Below, piece after piece: positions 7,175 through 16,564 of a stretch of 64,000 nucleotides of DNA (positions are counted from its first letter, which is position 1; the number at the start of each line of letters is the position of its first letter). The stretch covers positions 16,744-80,743 of the forward strand of contig CACZZN010000007.1 in assembly GCA_902785705.1 (NCBI GenBank). The letters run 5' to 3'. Source of the stretch: an uncultured Veillonellaceae bacterium. Its GTDB lineage: Bacteria; Bacillota; Negativicutes; Selenomonadales; Selenomonadaceae. The notes below the pieces were generated by a model. The model worked only from the letters and a program-made list of their open reading frames with translations, was not told the origin of the DNA and searched no databases. Position numbers and translations under genes: made by a program.

Positions 7175-8890
7175 ATGATGAAAAAAGGAATTATCGGTGT
7201 TTTCACCGTGTTTATGATTTTTGTGTGGCCGGCGGCGTTCTGCGAGTGTGCGCAGCTGGCGGGAACGTGGGAATATCACAGGTCTTCTTATGAAAGGCCT
7301 CCGCAGGAACTTGTGCAGCAAAACGTCCCGAAGGGGGGATGGCAGAAGTACGACTACCCGGACAGGCCGCCGCTGCTGGGAGGTGAGACCTGCATCTGGC
7401 TTCGGACGGTACTGCCCGAAGCCATTCCCAAGGGGGCGGCTTTGTTTTTTACGACGACGGATCAGGATTTCCGGATCTGGGCAGGGGACAGTCTCATTTA
7501 TCAGTATGGGGAATGGACGGAAGGAAAGCATGCCGACGGCCGCAAGTGGCACATGGTGATGCTTCCCGATGATGCGGCAGGAAAGGAACTGTATATCCAG
7601 GCGTACTCCTTGAATCCGTGGGTATTGGGAGATTTCAGCGAGATGCTCTTGAATGACAACATCACGCAGATGAAGCGGATGTTTGCGGCAGATATCCCCT
7701 TTATTGCGGCGATTCCCATGACGATTTTCATGGTGCTGGTCATGATGATCTACTCCCAGAACCCTGTGGCGCCGAAACGGCTGTATGACTTTCTCAGTTT
7801 CTTTTTGCTGGAATTCGCGCTTTGGATGGTCTGCACGATGAACATCTGCCAGTTGATCCTGGATGAGCCGGGTCTTTGGTGGAATGCGTGGCGCGTGCTG
7901 CTGTATCTGATGCCATTGGCGGCAAACCGTGTCGTCTATGAACTGATCCATCCGCGCTGGAAACCGTGGATGCGTGTCATCATAGGATGCTTTGCGCTGC
8001 TGATGTTCGTCGCCGTCGCCGGGCAGATTGCGGGCTGGAACGGGCTGGACCGGTGCATGCCCGTATTCTATGTCATGCTGCTGATGCTGGAGATTCCCGC
8101 GTTCTATTGGACTGCGTGTTTCGCATGGGAAGGAGAGCTCTATTGCAGGTATATGCTGGTGCCCTTTCTCGCCTTCATCGTTTCGGCCGTGGTGGACGGA
8201 TCCAGCATGTATCAGCATTGGGGGAAGATGCAGGGAAGCATCCAGCCCGTGACGGTTTTGGCGCTGACAATTTTCATCCTTGCGATCGTGCGCGAGCAGA
8301 TGAAGCGGGAAAGGTATCTGGCGGCACTGGCGGCAGGCCTGCGGAGCGAGGTGGCGCAGGCGATCGAGCGCGCGGAGATCGATCCCCTGACGAATTGCTA
8401 TAACCGGGGGAAATTCAATGCGCTCATGCGGGAGATCTTGCAGTCCCAGGAGAATGCGCCGCATCCCTTGTCCATGATCATGCTGGATATCGACCATTTC
8501 AAGCGGATCAACGATACCTATGGGCATGAAGCGGGGGATACGGTGCTGGCCGGGTTTGCTGCTTTGGTCCGGCAGAATATCAAGAAGACGGATCCCTTCG
8601 TGCGCTGGGGCGGAGAGGAGTTCATCATCATATGCGACGGGACTACGCTGTCGGAGGCCGCGACCATAGCGGAACGTCTGCGCGAACGCGTCGCAGATTC
8701 GGATATCTTTGAAAAGCAGCGTGTGACCTGCAGTATCGGCGTGGCATCCTGGCATGGGGCGCATGACACGGAACGGACGCTCATGGCGCGGCTGGATACG
8801 GCTCTTTATCAGGCAAAAAATACGGGAAGGAATCGTGTGGTGATGGAAAAGGAGCCATCGCCCCTCTGGGATGCTCTTGCGGATGTGTAG
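7175..8890 (+). CDS. Membrane diguanylate cyclase, first of three paralogues
   Basis: The 571-residue product starts with a signal peptide (about 1-24). A periplasmic domain of about 150 residues beginning LAGTWEYHRSS follows, of the beta-sandwich type seen before 7TM signalling modules (inference from pattern), then about seven hydrophobic helices (roughly 180-390) and a GGDEF domain. The active site is WGGEEF with GGEEF at 479-483, and the DIDHFKRINDTYGHEAGD segment is intact, so it should make c-di-GMP from two GTP. The product-inhibition RxxD site is not conserved (KKTD). The start ATG at 7175 follows the pfkA terminator closely with only a weak ribosome site. Its signal is unknown. Confidence 0.87.
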   Translation: MMKKGIIGVFTVFMIFVWPAAFCECAQLAGTWEYHRSSYERPPQELVQQNVPKGGWQKYDYPDRPPLLGGETCIWLRTVLPEAIPKGAALFFTTTDQDFRIWAGDSLIYQYGEWTEGKHADGRKWHMVMLPDDAAGKELYIQAYSLNPWVLGDFSEMLLNDNITQMKRMFAADIPFIAAIPMTIFMVLVMMIYSQNPVAPKRLYDFLSFFLLEFALWMVCTMNICQLILDEPGLWWNAWRVLLYLMPLAANRVVYELIHPRWKPWMRVIIGCFALLMFVAVAGQIAGWNGLDRCMPVFYVMLLMLEIPAFYWTACFAWEGELYCRYMLVPFLAFIVSAVVDGSSMYQHWGKMQGSIQPVTVLALTIFILAIVREQMKRERYLAALAAGLRSEVAQAIERAEIDPLTNCYNRGKFNALMREILQSQENAPHPLSMIMLDIDHFKRINDTYGHEAGDTVLAGFAALVRQNIKKTDPFVRWGGEEFIIICDGTTLSEAATIAERLRERVADSDIFEKQRVTCSIGVASWHGAHDTERTLMARLDTALYQAKNTGRNRVVMEKEPSPLWDALADV

Positions 8891-8939
8891 GCAATCGGCG
8901 GAAACCTTGACAAAACGCGTCCTTTTCGATAAGGTAATA

Positions 8940-9103
8940 AGGGAAGCACTGATTAATTCAGCCGCCCATCTTGACGCATCTTGCGTGTCCCCCCTGTGTC
9001 GACAAATCCTCGACATAGTACCACTATGACTGCGGTTTGTCTCCTTGGGAGGGACGCGCAATCTGCGCCAATCTGGACGACTTCATTTAATCAGCGCTTC
9101 CTA
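8940..9103. repeat. Palindromic dispersed-type repeat, about 164 bp
   Basis: The ends are inverted copies of GGAAGCRCTGATTAA (near 8942-8956 and 9087-9102). Inside, the arms TTGACGCATCTTGCGTGTCC and the reverse complement around 9050-9072 pair imperfectly, and GACAAA/TTTGTC pair near the centre (9001 and 9036). There is no coding potential. The structure is MITE- or REP-like and separates the first and second cyclase genes. Confidence 0.65.
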
Positions 9104-9135
9104 AGAAAGGCGGATTTTCAGGGAGGAGGCATGGA

Positions 9136-10455
9136 ATGAAACAGTGGAGAACTGTTCTGTGCCTTCTTTTTTTCATGTCTGCCCTTTGGGGGCTTGCATC
9201 GGCTGCAGAACAGGCGCTGCCATATCCCTTGGAGACAAAGATTGATGCCCGGCAGGTGTGGGAAATCTTTCTCGCCGATCTGCCCCATGTGTTTTCCGGG
9301 CCTGTGGCCGCGCTTTTGATGATGATACTGGTGGTGTACTATTTCAGTCCGATGGCATGGAAGCAGTTGTATCTCTATGGCATAGGATTCTTTTTTGTGT
9401 TTTCCCTGTGGAGTTTCGGGGGATCGAGCATACGCGGGCTTCTGATGCAGCGTGTGGAGGGCGGGAGCTGGCTGTTTGGGCAGGGCTTGCAGTATTTGCT
9501 GCCGATTTTTTTGAATCTCATGGCGTATGAGGTTCTGGACGAGCGCTTCCGTCAGAGAATCCAATGGGTGCTGATGAGCTTTACGGTCTTGATGGTCATG
9601 GCTCTTTTGGGCGAACTGGCCAATGGTTTCGGGATTGTTGCCTGTCAGCCGGCATATCATGCGCTGCTGCTGGTGGGCGGGGTCATCGTTTGCGCTGATC
9701 TGGCGAGAGCCGCAGCGGCGGGCAGTGCGTATTGCCATACGATGATGATAGCTGTGGCCGTTTTCACGGCGCTTCAGCTGTGGGACGGCTTTGTGCTGTA
9801 CACGCATCAGGCGGCGTTCCCGATGCTTCTGACGCCGTTCAGCGTCTATGCGTTCATGCCCTTCCTGCTGCACATGCTTTACGATCAGATGTCGGGTGAA
9901 AGGGAATTCGAGCTGGCGACGAACGAGCTTGCAGATGTGATCGCGGCCGAACAGGAGCGCTCGGAGATCGATCCCCTGACTTCCTGCTACAACCGGGCGA
10001 AGTATATCGCATCGGTCAAGGAAGCCATCCGGCGCGCGGAGCAGGAGGGGCAGCCCCTGTCCCTGATGATCCTGGATATTGACCACTTCAAATCCTTCAA
10101 TGATACCTATGGGCATGATACGGGAGATATCGTTCTGCGGAATTTCGCGCGTACCCTGCGCAGCTGTCTGGATCGGACACGGCCGCTGTTCCGCTGGGGC
10201 GGGGAGGAGTTCATCGTGCTCTGCCACGCCCCGCTGTCCGAGGCGGTGGCCCTTGCGGATAAGCTGCGCCGCAAAATCGAGGAAACGGATATCTGCGATC
10301 AGAAGCGCGTCACCTGCAGCATCGGCGTCAGCACTTGGCACAGCGGGATGGACCACTCTGAAGATGAACTGCTGCAGCGGGCGGATGATGCGCTTTATCG
10401 GGCGAAGGGGAACGGCCGCAATTGCGTATTTGGGGAGAGCTGGATATTTTCTTGA
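9136..10455 (+). CDS. Membrane diguanylate cyclase, second paralogue, lacking the periplasmic domain
   Basis: The 439-residue product has a signal peptide ending near GLASAAE, then only about 25 residues before the first membrane helix. The periplasmic beta-sandwich of its neighbours is therefore absent. The 7TM region and the GGDEF domain remain (SEIDPLTSCYNRAKY, DIDHFKSFNDTYGH, GGEEF at 355-359), so catalysis should be intact. The ribosome site GGGAGGAGG is strong. The palindromic repeat just upstream may mark the event that separated or remodelled it. The missing part may be an ancestral loss or a different class of input. Confidence 0.87.
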   Translation: MKQWRTVLCLLFFMSALWGLASAAEQALPYPLETKIDARQVWEIFLADLPHVFSGPVAALLMMILVVYYFSPMAWKQLYLYGIGFFFVFSLWSFGGSSIRGLLMQRVEGGSWLFGQGLQYLLPIFLNLMAYEVLDERFRQRIQWVLMSFTVLMVMALLGELANGFGIVACQPAYHALLLVGGVIVCADLARAAAAGSAYCHTMMIAVAVFTALQLWDGFVLYTHQAAFPMLLTPFSVYAFMPFLLHMLYDQMSGEREFELATNELADVIAAEQERSEIDPLTSCYNRAKYIASVKEAIRRAEQEGQPLSLMILDIDHFKSFNDTYGHDTGDIVLRNFARTLRSCLDRTRPLFRWGGEEFIVLCHAPLSEAVALADKLRRKIEETDICDQKRVTCSIGVSTWHSGMDHSEDELLQRADDALYRAKGNGRNCVFGESWIFS

Positions 10456-10479
10456 AAGAGTGGAAAGGAGCTGTTTCTG

Positions 10480-12207
10480 ATGGAACGGGTACATGGGACC
10501 ATGGTACGGGCCGCTATTTTCCTGTTCCTGATGGCAGTTCCTGTCATGTTTTTCTTGTGCCTGCCGCGTGCGGAAGCAGCGGAATTTGCCGGGGCGTGGA
10601 AATATCGGGAGGGTGGCGCCTTTGACTCGACGGATGCGCAGGTTCTGCAGGAAGCGTGGCTGGAGTCGGCCATGCGGGGAGACGCTGCGTGGGCTTCGTA
10701 CGGTTTCCCGGATCATCCGCGCCTCTCGTCGTCATCCGTCCGGGATATTTGGGTCACGGTTCGGCTGCGTCCGGATTGGCCGGAGAAGAATGTATTGCTG
10801 TTTTCGCTGGCGGAGCAGTCCATCCGCGTGTGGCTGGATCATCAGCTGATTTATTCCTACGGCAGCCTTGCCGATGCGTCACATGCCGGCGGCTCCCGCT
10901 GGCATATGATCGTGCTGCCGGAACTGCAGAGGGAGGTGCAGCTGACCTTCCGGCTCCATGCGAATGATGTTTGGCAGCTGGGCTATTTCAACCGTATGCA
11001 GATCGATACGGAGGCAGCGCAGCTTCGCGCCATCTACCTGAATGATCTGCCCTATCTTGTATCGCTGCCGGTGGCGCTTGTGCTGCTCCTCCTCATGATG
11101 GGGTACTATGTGAAAAGGATTGCGTGGCGCAGGCTTTGTGCGGCGATTTGCGCGTTTCTGGTCTTTTTTATCCTTTGGCTGATCTGCGCGCTGAACATGA
11201 AGTATATCTTTTTTGATGCTCCCGCGTTTTGGTGGTACATGATGACCGGTTTGGAATATCTGTTCCCCATTGCGGCAAACTGGATCCTGTACGAGCTTTT
11301 GGAGCGCAATCTGAAGCCATGGGCGATGGGCGTCATTGCAAGCTATGCTGCGTTGTTCTTTATGGCGGTGGCCGGCGAGCTCCTGGGCTTTTCCGGCATG
11401 GAGCGGCTGATGCCCGTTTATTATATCCTGCTTCTGCTGGCGGAGCCGGTGGCCTTCATTATGGTGCTGACCTCTGCCTATGGGGGGAATCCATACAGCA
11501 GGGCCGTCCTGATTCCCATGATCGGGATTACGGCATTGGGGGCGCTTGATGCGCTTTCGTGGTATTTCTCTCTTTTTTCCTGGAGCAGTTTCGTGAGCTC
11601 GTTGGGCATCTATTTCTTTGCCTTGTTCATGCTGGGGATGCTGCACGAGCAGTTCACGATGGAAAAACGTGTTTCGCAGCGTGCGATTGCCCTGCGGGAA
11701 AAACGGGAGAAGGTGGAGGCGCAGGCCATTTTGGACCCGCTGACGGGCTGCTATAACCGCGCACGCATGGAAAATCTGCGGGAGCGCGCAATCTTCCAGT
11801 CGGAGCAGCGAGGGCTTCCCATGGGCATGATGATTCTGGATATCGATCATTTCAAACGGTTCAATGACAATTACGGGCACGAAATGGGAGACGTCGTGCT
11901 GCGCGGTTTCGCAGAAGTGATCAGGGAGAATATTCTGCCGGAAATGATACTGATTCGCTGGGGCGGAGAGGAATTCGTCGTTTTCTGTCCCGCATGCCCG
12001 CTGTTCACGACAGCGGCTTTTGCCGAGGTGGTGAGAGGTCGTGTGATGTCAGCCGTGCTCTGTGAAAAGCAGCAGGTGACCTGCAGTATCGGCATCACGC
12101 TTTGGCAGGGAGAGGAAGATACCGCGGCGGAGATGTTCCAGCGCGCGGACCAGGCTCTTTACAGGGCGAAGGAATCCGGACGCAACCGTATTGCGGTTGA
12201 ACTGTGA
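10480..12207 (+). CDS. Membrane diguanylate cyclase, third paralogue
   Basis: The 575-residue product has the same plan as the first paralogue: a signal peptide (cut near AEAAE), a periplasmic domain starting FAGAWKYREGG, about seven membrane helices, and a GGDEF domain with DPLTGCYNRARM, DIDHFKRFNDNYGHEMGD and GGEEF (495-499). No RxxD inhibition site precedes GGEEF. It starts 24 bases after the second gene with the site AAAGGAG, so the two are probably cotranscribed. Shared motifs such as FAGxWxY and CSIGxxxW show that the trio arose by tandem duplication. Confidence 0.88.
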   Translation: MERVHGTMVRAAIFLFLMAVPVMFFLCLPRAEAAEFAGAWKYREGGAFDSTDAQVLQEAWLESAMRGDAAWASYGFPDHPRLSSSSVRDIWVTVRLRPDWPEKNVLLFSLAEQSIRVWLDHQLIYSYGSLADASHAGGSRWHMIVLPELQREVQLTFRLHANDVWQLGYFNRMQIDTEAAQLRAIYLNDLPYLVSLPVALVLLLLMMGYYVKRIAWRRLCAAICAFLVFFILWLICALNMKYIFFDAPAFWWYMMTGLEYLFPIAANWILYELLERNLKPWAMGVIASYAALFFMAVAGELLGFSGMERLMPVYYILLLLAEPVAFIMVLTSAYGGNPYSRAVLIPMIGITALGALDALSWYFSLFSWSSFVSSLGIYFFALFMLGMLHEQFTMEKRVSQRAIALREKREKVEAQAILDPLTGCYNRARMENLRERAIFQSEQRGLPMGMMILDIDHFKRFNDNYGHEMGDVVLRGFAEVIRENILPEMILIRWGGEEFVVFCPACPLFTTAAFAEVVRGRVMSAVLCEKQQVTCSIGITLWQGEEDTAAEMFQRADQALYRAKESGRNRIAVEL

Positions 12208-12219
12208 TTACGATATAAT
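12191..12219 (+). promoter_or_regulatory. Promoter for the yaaR-holB unit
   Basis: TTGCGG (12191-12196), a 17-base spacer and a perfect TATAAT (12214-12219). It lies across the stop codon of the third cyclase gene. Confidence 0.6.
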
Positions 12220-12255
12220 ATAGGTGACAGTAGTATTTGAAAGCGGGTGGCTGTG

Positions 12256-12711
12256 ATGCCGGTAAAAATAGATGGGATGACGGTGCAGGGGCCGTCTGTG
12301 GCAAGGCTTCATGATGACAGCGAGCGCGTGCAGGGAGGCTCGGCCTCCTTTTCCTCTGAGCTGCTGAGCCAGCAGGAGGGCGGTGCGACGCGGGAACAGC
12401 TGGAAGAGTTGATGCGCAGGATCGACGAGCAGGCCGCGCGGCTGACGAAGACGCCTACCTATGACGAGCTCAAGGAATATCGCACGATGATCAAGACCTT
12501 CGTGGGCGAAGCGGTCAATCGCATGTATGAGCTGAATACGCATGCCGGATGGGATCGCATGGGACGTCAGCGCGTCTATACGACTGTGCGCAAGATTGAC
12601 CGTGAGCTGGAGGAGATGGCGGAGAAGATCCGTCTGGGGCATGCGGAGCAGCTGGATGTCATCGCAAGCCACGATGCGATTCGCGGCATGCTGGTGGATC
12701 TTTATATGTGA
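12256..12711 (+). CDS. yaaR: YaaR family protein (DUF327)
   Basis: This 151-residue protein is helical and charged in its second half (YDELKEYRTMIKTFVGEAVN, then MYELN and DRELEEMAEKI), typical of DUF327. The family has no proven biochemical role. As in Bacillus it lies directly before holB, and that synteny is the strongest evidence. The start ATG at 12256 has GGGTGG 6 bases upstream; a GTG at 12247 is possible. Confidence 0.8.
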   Translation: MPVKIDGMTVQGPSVARLHDDSERVQGGSASFSSELLSQQEGGATREQLEELMRRIDEQAARLTKTPTYDELKEYRTMIKTFVGEAVNRMYELNTHAGWDRMGRQRVYTTVRKIDRELEEMAEKIRLGHAEQLDVIASHDAIRGMLVDLYM

Positions 12712-12717
12712 TTGGCC

Positions 12718-13716
12718 ATGGAAATCAAATGGAACGGAATCGTCGGGCACGAGCGGGAGATCCGTCGGCTGCGGGAAATGCTGCGGGAGGAGCGGCTTCC
12801 TCATGCTTTGCTGTTCGCCGGCCCGCAGGGCGTCGGAAAACGGCGCGTGGCGGAGGCTCTGGCCGCGGGCATTTTATGCGGACGGGAGGAAGCGCCGTGT
12901 GGCGGCTGTGCGTCCTGTCTGGCCATGCAGCGCGGGAATCATCCGGATTATTACCTGTTGGAGCCGGAGACGGCAGGCAAGGCGGGCCGCAGTATCAAGA
13001 TCGAACAGGTGCGCGCCATGCAGACAGAGGCATCTAGGATGCCGATCCTTTCCGGGCGACGTGTCGTGCTCATCGATGGGGCCGAGCTGATGAACGAGGC
13101 AGCGGAGAACAGTCTGCTGAAGACCTTGGAAGAGCCTGTGGGACAGGTCGTTTTTCTGTTGGTGACAAGTGCGCGGGCATCCCTTTTGGACACCATCCTC
13201 TCCCGATGCATGCCGCTCTCTTTCGGGATGCTGGAGCAGGAGGAAGTCCGGACGGTTTTGATGCAGCAGGGGATTTCCGCGCAGCAGGCCGAGCGATGGG
13301 CGCGGCTCTCGGACGGGAGCCCGGGGAGAGCGATACAGCTTGTGCAGCATGGCGGTCAGGAGATGCAGCAGAAGGTTTGGGAGTTTCTGGAGCAGATGGA
13401 GCATCTTTCGATGCGGCAGGTATTTGTGCAAGGGAAGGAACTGGGGGAGCTTTCGCGGGACGCAGTCGGCGAGTGGCTGGGCTGCTTGCTGACGCTCTTG
13501 CGGGATCTGCTCCTCCTGCATCTGGATGGCGGCAGCATGCTGCTTTACCATCCGGAGCTGCGGGAACGATTGCTGGCCATGCTGGGATCCTTCCCGGAGC
13601 AGCGGCTGTTTTTTCTGGTGGAGCAGGTACGGGAGACACAGGGCAGACTGCGCACGAATGTGAATCTCAGGCTGCTCATGGAGCGCTTCTTGATCCAATG
13701 CGCAATGACGCGATGA
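12718..13716 (+). CDS. holB: DNA polymerase III delta' subunit
   Basis: The 332-residue AAA+ protein of the clamp loader has GPQGVGKR (Walker A), four cysteines of the zinc module (C, CGGC, C around 60-72), LIDGAE (Walker B) and the LLKTLEEP sensor region. It helps load the beta sliding clamp onto primed DNA. The start overlaps the yaaR region: TTG at 12712 or ATG at 12718. The latter is chosen because it gives the family N-terminus; both lack a strong ribosome site, so translation is likely coupled to yaaR. Confidence 0.92.
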   Translation: MEIKWNGIVGHEREIRRLREMLREERLPHALLFAGPQGVGKRRVAEALAAGILCGREEAPCGGCASCLAMQRGNHPDYYLLEPETAGKAGRSIKIEQVRAMQTEASRMPILSGRRVVLIDGAELMNEAAENSLLKTLEEPVGQVVFLLVTSARASLLDTILSRCMPLSFGMLEQEEVRTVLMQQGISAQQAERWARLSDGSPGRAIQLVQHGGQEMQQKVWEFLEQMEHLSMRQVFVQGKELGELSRDAVGEWLGCLLTLLRDLLLLHLDGGSMLLYHPELRERLLAMLGSFPEQRLFFLVEQVRETQGRLRTNVNLRLLMERFLIQCAMTR

Positions 13717-13743
13717 ATGAGGGAAAATGCGGGAGGAAGATTG

Positions 13744-14868
13744 GTGCAGACAGTAGTAGGGGTACGCTTTAAAAAGGCGGGCAAGATATATTATTTCGGG
13801 CCGGGTCGTCTGGAACTCAAGAAAGGCGATGCCGTGATTGTCGAGACGGCAAGGGGGATGGAATACGGCAGCGTCGTGCTGGGACCGAAGGAGGTCGAGG
13901 ACAGCAGTATCGCGATGCCGCTGAAGGTCGTGCAGCGAAAGGCCACAGATGCAGACACGGCGAGGATTGAGGAGAATCGCGAGAAGCAGAAGGAAGCCTT
14001 TGGCATCTGCGTGAAGAAGATCGCTGAGCACAAGCTCCCCATGAAACTGGTGGAAGTGGAGTATACTTTCGATATCAATAAAATCGTATTTTATTTCACG
14101 GCGGATGGGCGGATCGATTTTCGGGAACTGGTCAAGGATCTGGCATCCGTGTTCCATACACGCATTGAGCTGCGGCAGATCGGTGTGCGCGACGAGGCGA
14201 AGTTTATGGGCGGGATCGGCTGCTGTGGACGGCCCCTTTGCTGCGCGTCGTTTTTGGGGGATTTTGAGCCGGTTTCGATCCGCATGGCAAAGGAACAGAA
14301 TTTGTCCCTGAATCCCGCAAAGATTTCCGGTATCTGCGGTCGATTGATGTGCTGTCTGAAGTATGAGAACGATTGCTACAGCGAGCAATGCAGCAAAAAG
14401 CAGCGCATCATGCCTCCGACGCAGGGCGCGCGCGTAGTCACGATCGACGGGGAGGGCAAGGTGATCTCGGTCAACCAGCAGCGCCGTTCGGCAACGATTT
14501 TGCTGGATGACAGCAAGACCATCGTGGCGTCATGGGAAGATGTCGTGGAAAAAGACGAGGGGGATGCCTTGCCAGCAGGAGCTGCCGAAGCTGCGGAAAA
14601 AGCTGTCGATACAGGGACGCAGGGACGGGAGCATGAAAAGGGGCGGCAGCGCCGTTCACAGCGGCGCAGACCACAAAAAGAGGGGGGCGCTTCCCAGGAG
14701 GGCGGCAACCGTCGGGAACGGCACGATGCCAATAAGAGCAAGGAGACGCATGAGGGCAATGAAAATCGTCGCCGCGGACGGGATCACAGAAAGCGCCCGC
14801 CGAAACGGCCTGACCATGGCGGCAGGAATGACAGGCAGGGCACGCAGGAAAAGCCGGAGAAGGCTTGA
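13744..14868 (+). CDS. ricT: RicT/YaaT PSP1-domain protein with long basic tail
   Basis: The product of about 374 residues begins MQTVVGVRFKKAGKIYYF, as YaaT does. It holds the cysteine groups GCCGRPLCC and CGRLMCCLKYENDC-YSEQC, which in Bacillus hold iron-sulphur clusters of the RicA-RicF-RicT complex that aids RNase Y in mRNA maturation. Residues from about 300 onward are a low-complexity Arg/Lys/Gly/Glu tail that may bind RNA. Start: GTG at 13744 lies 7 bases after GGGAGG; TTG at 13741 or ATG at 13717 are less likely. RicA and RicF are not in this window. Confidence 0.88.
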   Translation: MQTVVGVRFKKAGKIYYFGPGRLELKKGDAVIVETARGMEYGSVVLGPKEVEDSSIAMPLKVVQRKATDADTARIEENREKQKEAFGICVKKIAEHKLPMKLVEVEYTFDINKIVFYFTADGRIDFRELVKDLASVFHTRIELRQIGVRDEAKFMGGIGCCGRPLCCASFLGDFEPVSIRMAKEQNLSLNPAKISGICGRLMCCLKYENDCYSEQCSKKQRIMPPTQGARVVTIDGEGKVISVNQQRRSATILLDDSKTIVASWEDVVEKDEGDALPAGAAEAAEKAVDTGTQGREHEKGRQRRSQRRRPQKEGGASQEGGNRRERHDANKSKETHEGNENRRRGRDHRKRPPKRPDHGGRNDRQGTQEKPEKA

Positions 14869-15608
14869 TGGAGGTTTTGCTGCGTGAAAATGAGCGGCTG
14901 GACGATTTGATGAAGAGCGGGCGGCACATCATCCAGAACACGGGGGAGTTCTGCTTCTCCTTGGATGCTGTGCTGCTTGCGCATTTTCCAAGGCTCAGGA
15001 AAAGGGAGCGGATCCTGGATCTGGGAACGGGAACCGGTGTGATCCCCCTTCTGATCGCGGATGAGGCCGCCCATGTGGATGGCATTGAATTGAACCCTGT
15101 GACAGCGGAACTGGCCGCTCGCAATGTGGAATTGAATCATTTGGCGGATAAGATCTCCATACGGGAGGGCGATTACCGGAACATCCGTGCGTATTACCGG
15201 GCGGAGAGCTTTGATGCGGTGCTGGCCAATCCTCCCTATCGGCCCGTGGCGCACGGGCAGGTGAACCGCATCCGGGGAGTCGCAAGCGCAAGGCATGAGT
15301 TCACGGCAACGCTGGAGGATGTGGTGCGTGCCGCGCGCTATGCCCTGCGTTTCCATGGGGTGTTCGCCATGGTGCATCTGCCGGAGCGGCTGGGTGAAAT
15401 CGCGGTGAGTCTGCACACGCACCAGATGGAGCTCAAGCGCCTTCGCATGGTGCAGCCCAAAGCAGGAAAGGCGCCGAATATGATGCTCCTGGAAGCCGTG
15501 GTGGGAGCTTCGCCCGGCGGGTTGAAAGTGCTGCCGCCGCTCATCGTGCATGAGAATGATGGCAGCTATACGCAGGAGATACGACAGATTTACGGATGGC
15601 AGGGGTGA
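14868..15608 (+). CDS. trmN6: TrmN6-like tRNA (adenine-N6) methyltransferase (YabB)
   Basis: This 246-residue Rossmann-fold methyltransferase has LDLGTGTGVIPLL as the SAM-binding motif I and LANPPYRP as the N6-adenine catalytic NPPY motif. Homologues methylate A37 of tRNA-Val. The ATG at 14868 overlaps the ricT stop (TGATG), with GGAGAAGG as ribosome site. The order ricT-trmN6-rsmI is the Bacillus order without yabA. Confidence 0.88.
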   Translation: MEVLLRENERLDDLMKSGRHIIQNTGEFCFSLDAVLLAHFPRLRKRERILDLGTGTGVIPLLIADEAAHVDGIELNPVTAELAARNVELNHLADKISIREGDYRNIRAYYRAESFDAVLANPPYRPVAHGQVNRIRGVASARHEFTATLEDVVRAARYALRFHGVFAMVHLPERLGEIAVSLHTHQMELKRLRMVQPKAGKAPNMMLLEAVVGASPGGLKVLPPLIVHENDGSYTQEIRQIYGWQG

Positions 15609-15614
15609 GGATGG

Positions 15615-16520
15615 ATGGACTCGGAACACAGTCAGTATGGGACGCTCTACCTTTCCGCAACGCCGATCGGGAATCTGGAGGATATGACCTATCGGAGCGT
15701 GCGCATCCTCTCGGAGGCGGATCTGATTGCCGCGGAGGATACGCGGCACACGAGGAAGCTGCTGGCGCATTATGATATCCACACGCGCCTTGCCAGCTAT
15801 CACGAGCACAATAAGCTTGTGAAGGGGCCGGAGCTCATCGGATATCTGCTTTCCGGAAAAAATCTGGTATGCGTGAGTGACGCGGGGCTTCCGGGGATTG
15901 CCGACCCGGGAAGCCATCTGGCGCAGCTCGCGATTGAGGCAGGAATCCGGGTGACGCCCCTGCCTGGGGCCAATGCGGCGCTTTCCGCGCTGATCTGTTC
16001 GGGGCTGGATACAACGATGTTCAGCTTTATCGGCTTCCTGCCGAAAACAGGGAAAAAGCGCATGGAACTGCTGGAGCAGATTCGATGCCGCAAGGACACG
16101 CTGATCTTTTATGAGGCGCCGCATCATTTGCGGCAGACGTTGCAGGACCTGGCGAGCATCTTGGGAGAAGGGCGCAAGGCTGCGGCTGCACGGGAGCTTA
16201 CAAAGCATTACGAAGAATTCCGGCGCGATCGTTTGGGGGGGCTTTGCGCGTGGTATCAGGAGCATGAGCCAAGGGGCGAGTTCGTGCTGATCGTGGAAGG
16301 AGATACCGGGGAGACCGGCGCGGCAAAGGACATGCTGCCGCAGGACCCGGTGGAGATCTACGAAGCATTCCTTTCCCGGAATGTGGAGAAAAAGGAGGCC
16401 ATGCGGCGGACGGCGAAACAGCTTGGCATCAGCCGGAGGGATGTCTATCGGATCCTGCTGGAAAAAGAATCAGGCGAGTGGAGCAGCAAAGCAGGAAAAG
16501 ATATCTCCGAGCGCGAATAG
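15615..16520 (+). CDS. rsmI: 16S rRNA 2'-O-ribose C1402 methyltransferase
   Basis: The 301-residue tetrapyrrole-methylase-fold protein has GTLYLSATPIGNLEDMT, AEDTRHTRKLL, CVSDAGLPGIADPG and PGANAALSAL, all RsmI hallmarks. It methylates the ribose of C1402 in 16S rRNA and tunes decoding. The C-terminal helical region (KEAMRRTAKQLGISRRDVYR) is the usual HTH-like end. It follows trmN6 by 6 bases. Confidence 0.95.
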   Translation: MDSEHSQYGTLYLSATPIGNLEDMTYRSVRILSEADLIAAEDTRHTRKLLAHYDIHTRLASYHEHNKLVKGPELIGYLLSGKNLVCVSDAGLPGIADPGSHLAQLAIEAGIRVTPLPGANAALSALICSGLDTTMFSFIGFLPKTGKKRMELLEQIRCRKDTLIFYEAPHHLRQTLQDLASILGEGRKAAAARELTKHYEEFRRDRLGGLCAWYQEHEPRGEFVLIVEGDTGETGAAKDMLPQDPVEIYEAFLSRNVEKKEAMRRTAKQLGISRRDVYRILLEKESGEWSSKAGKDISERE

Positions 16521-16564
16521 AGAACCGAGAGACAGCTTGTTTGACTCATATAAGGGGTGTGCCT

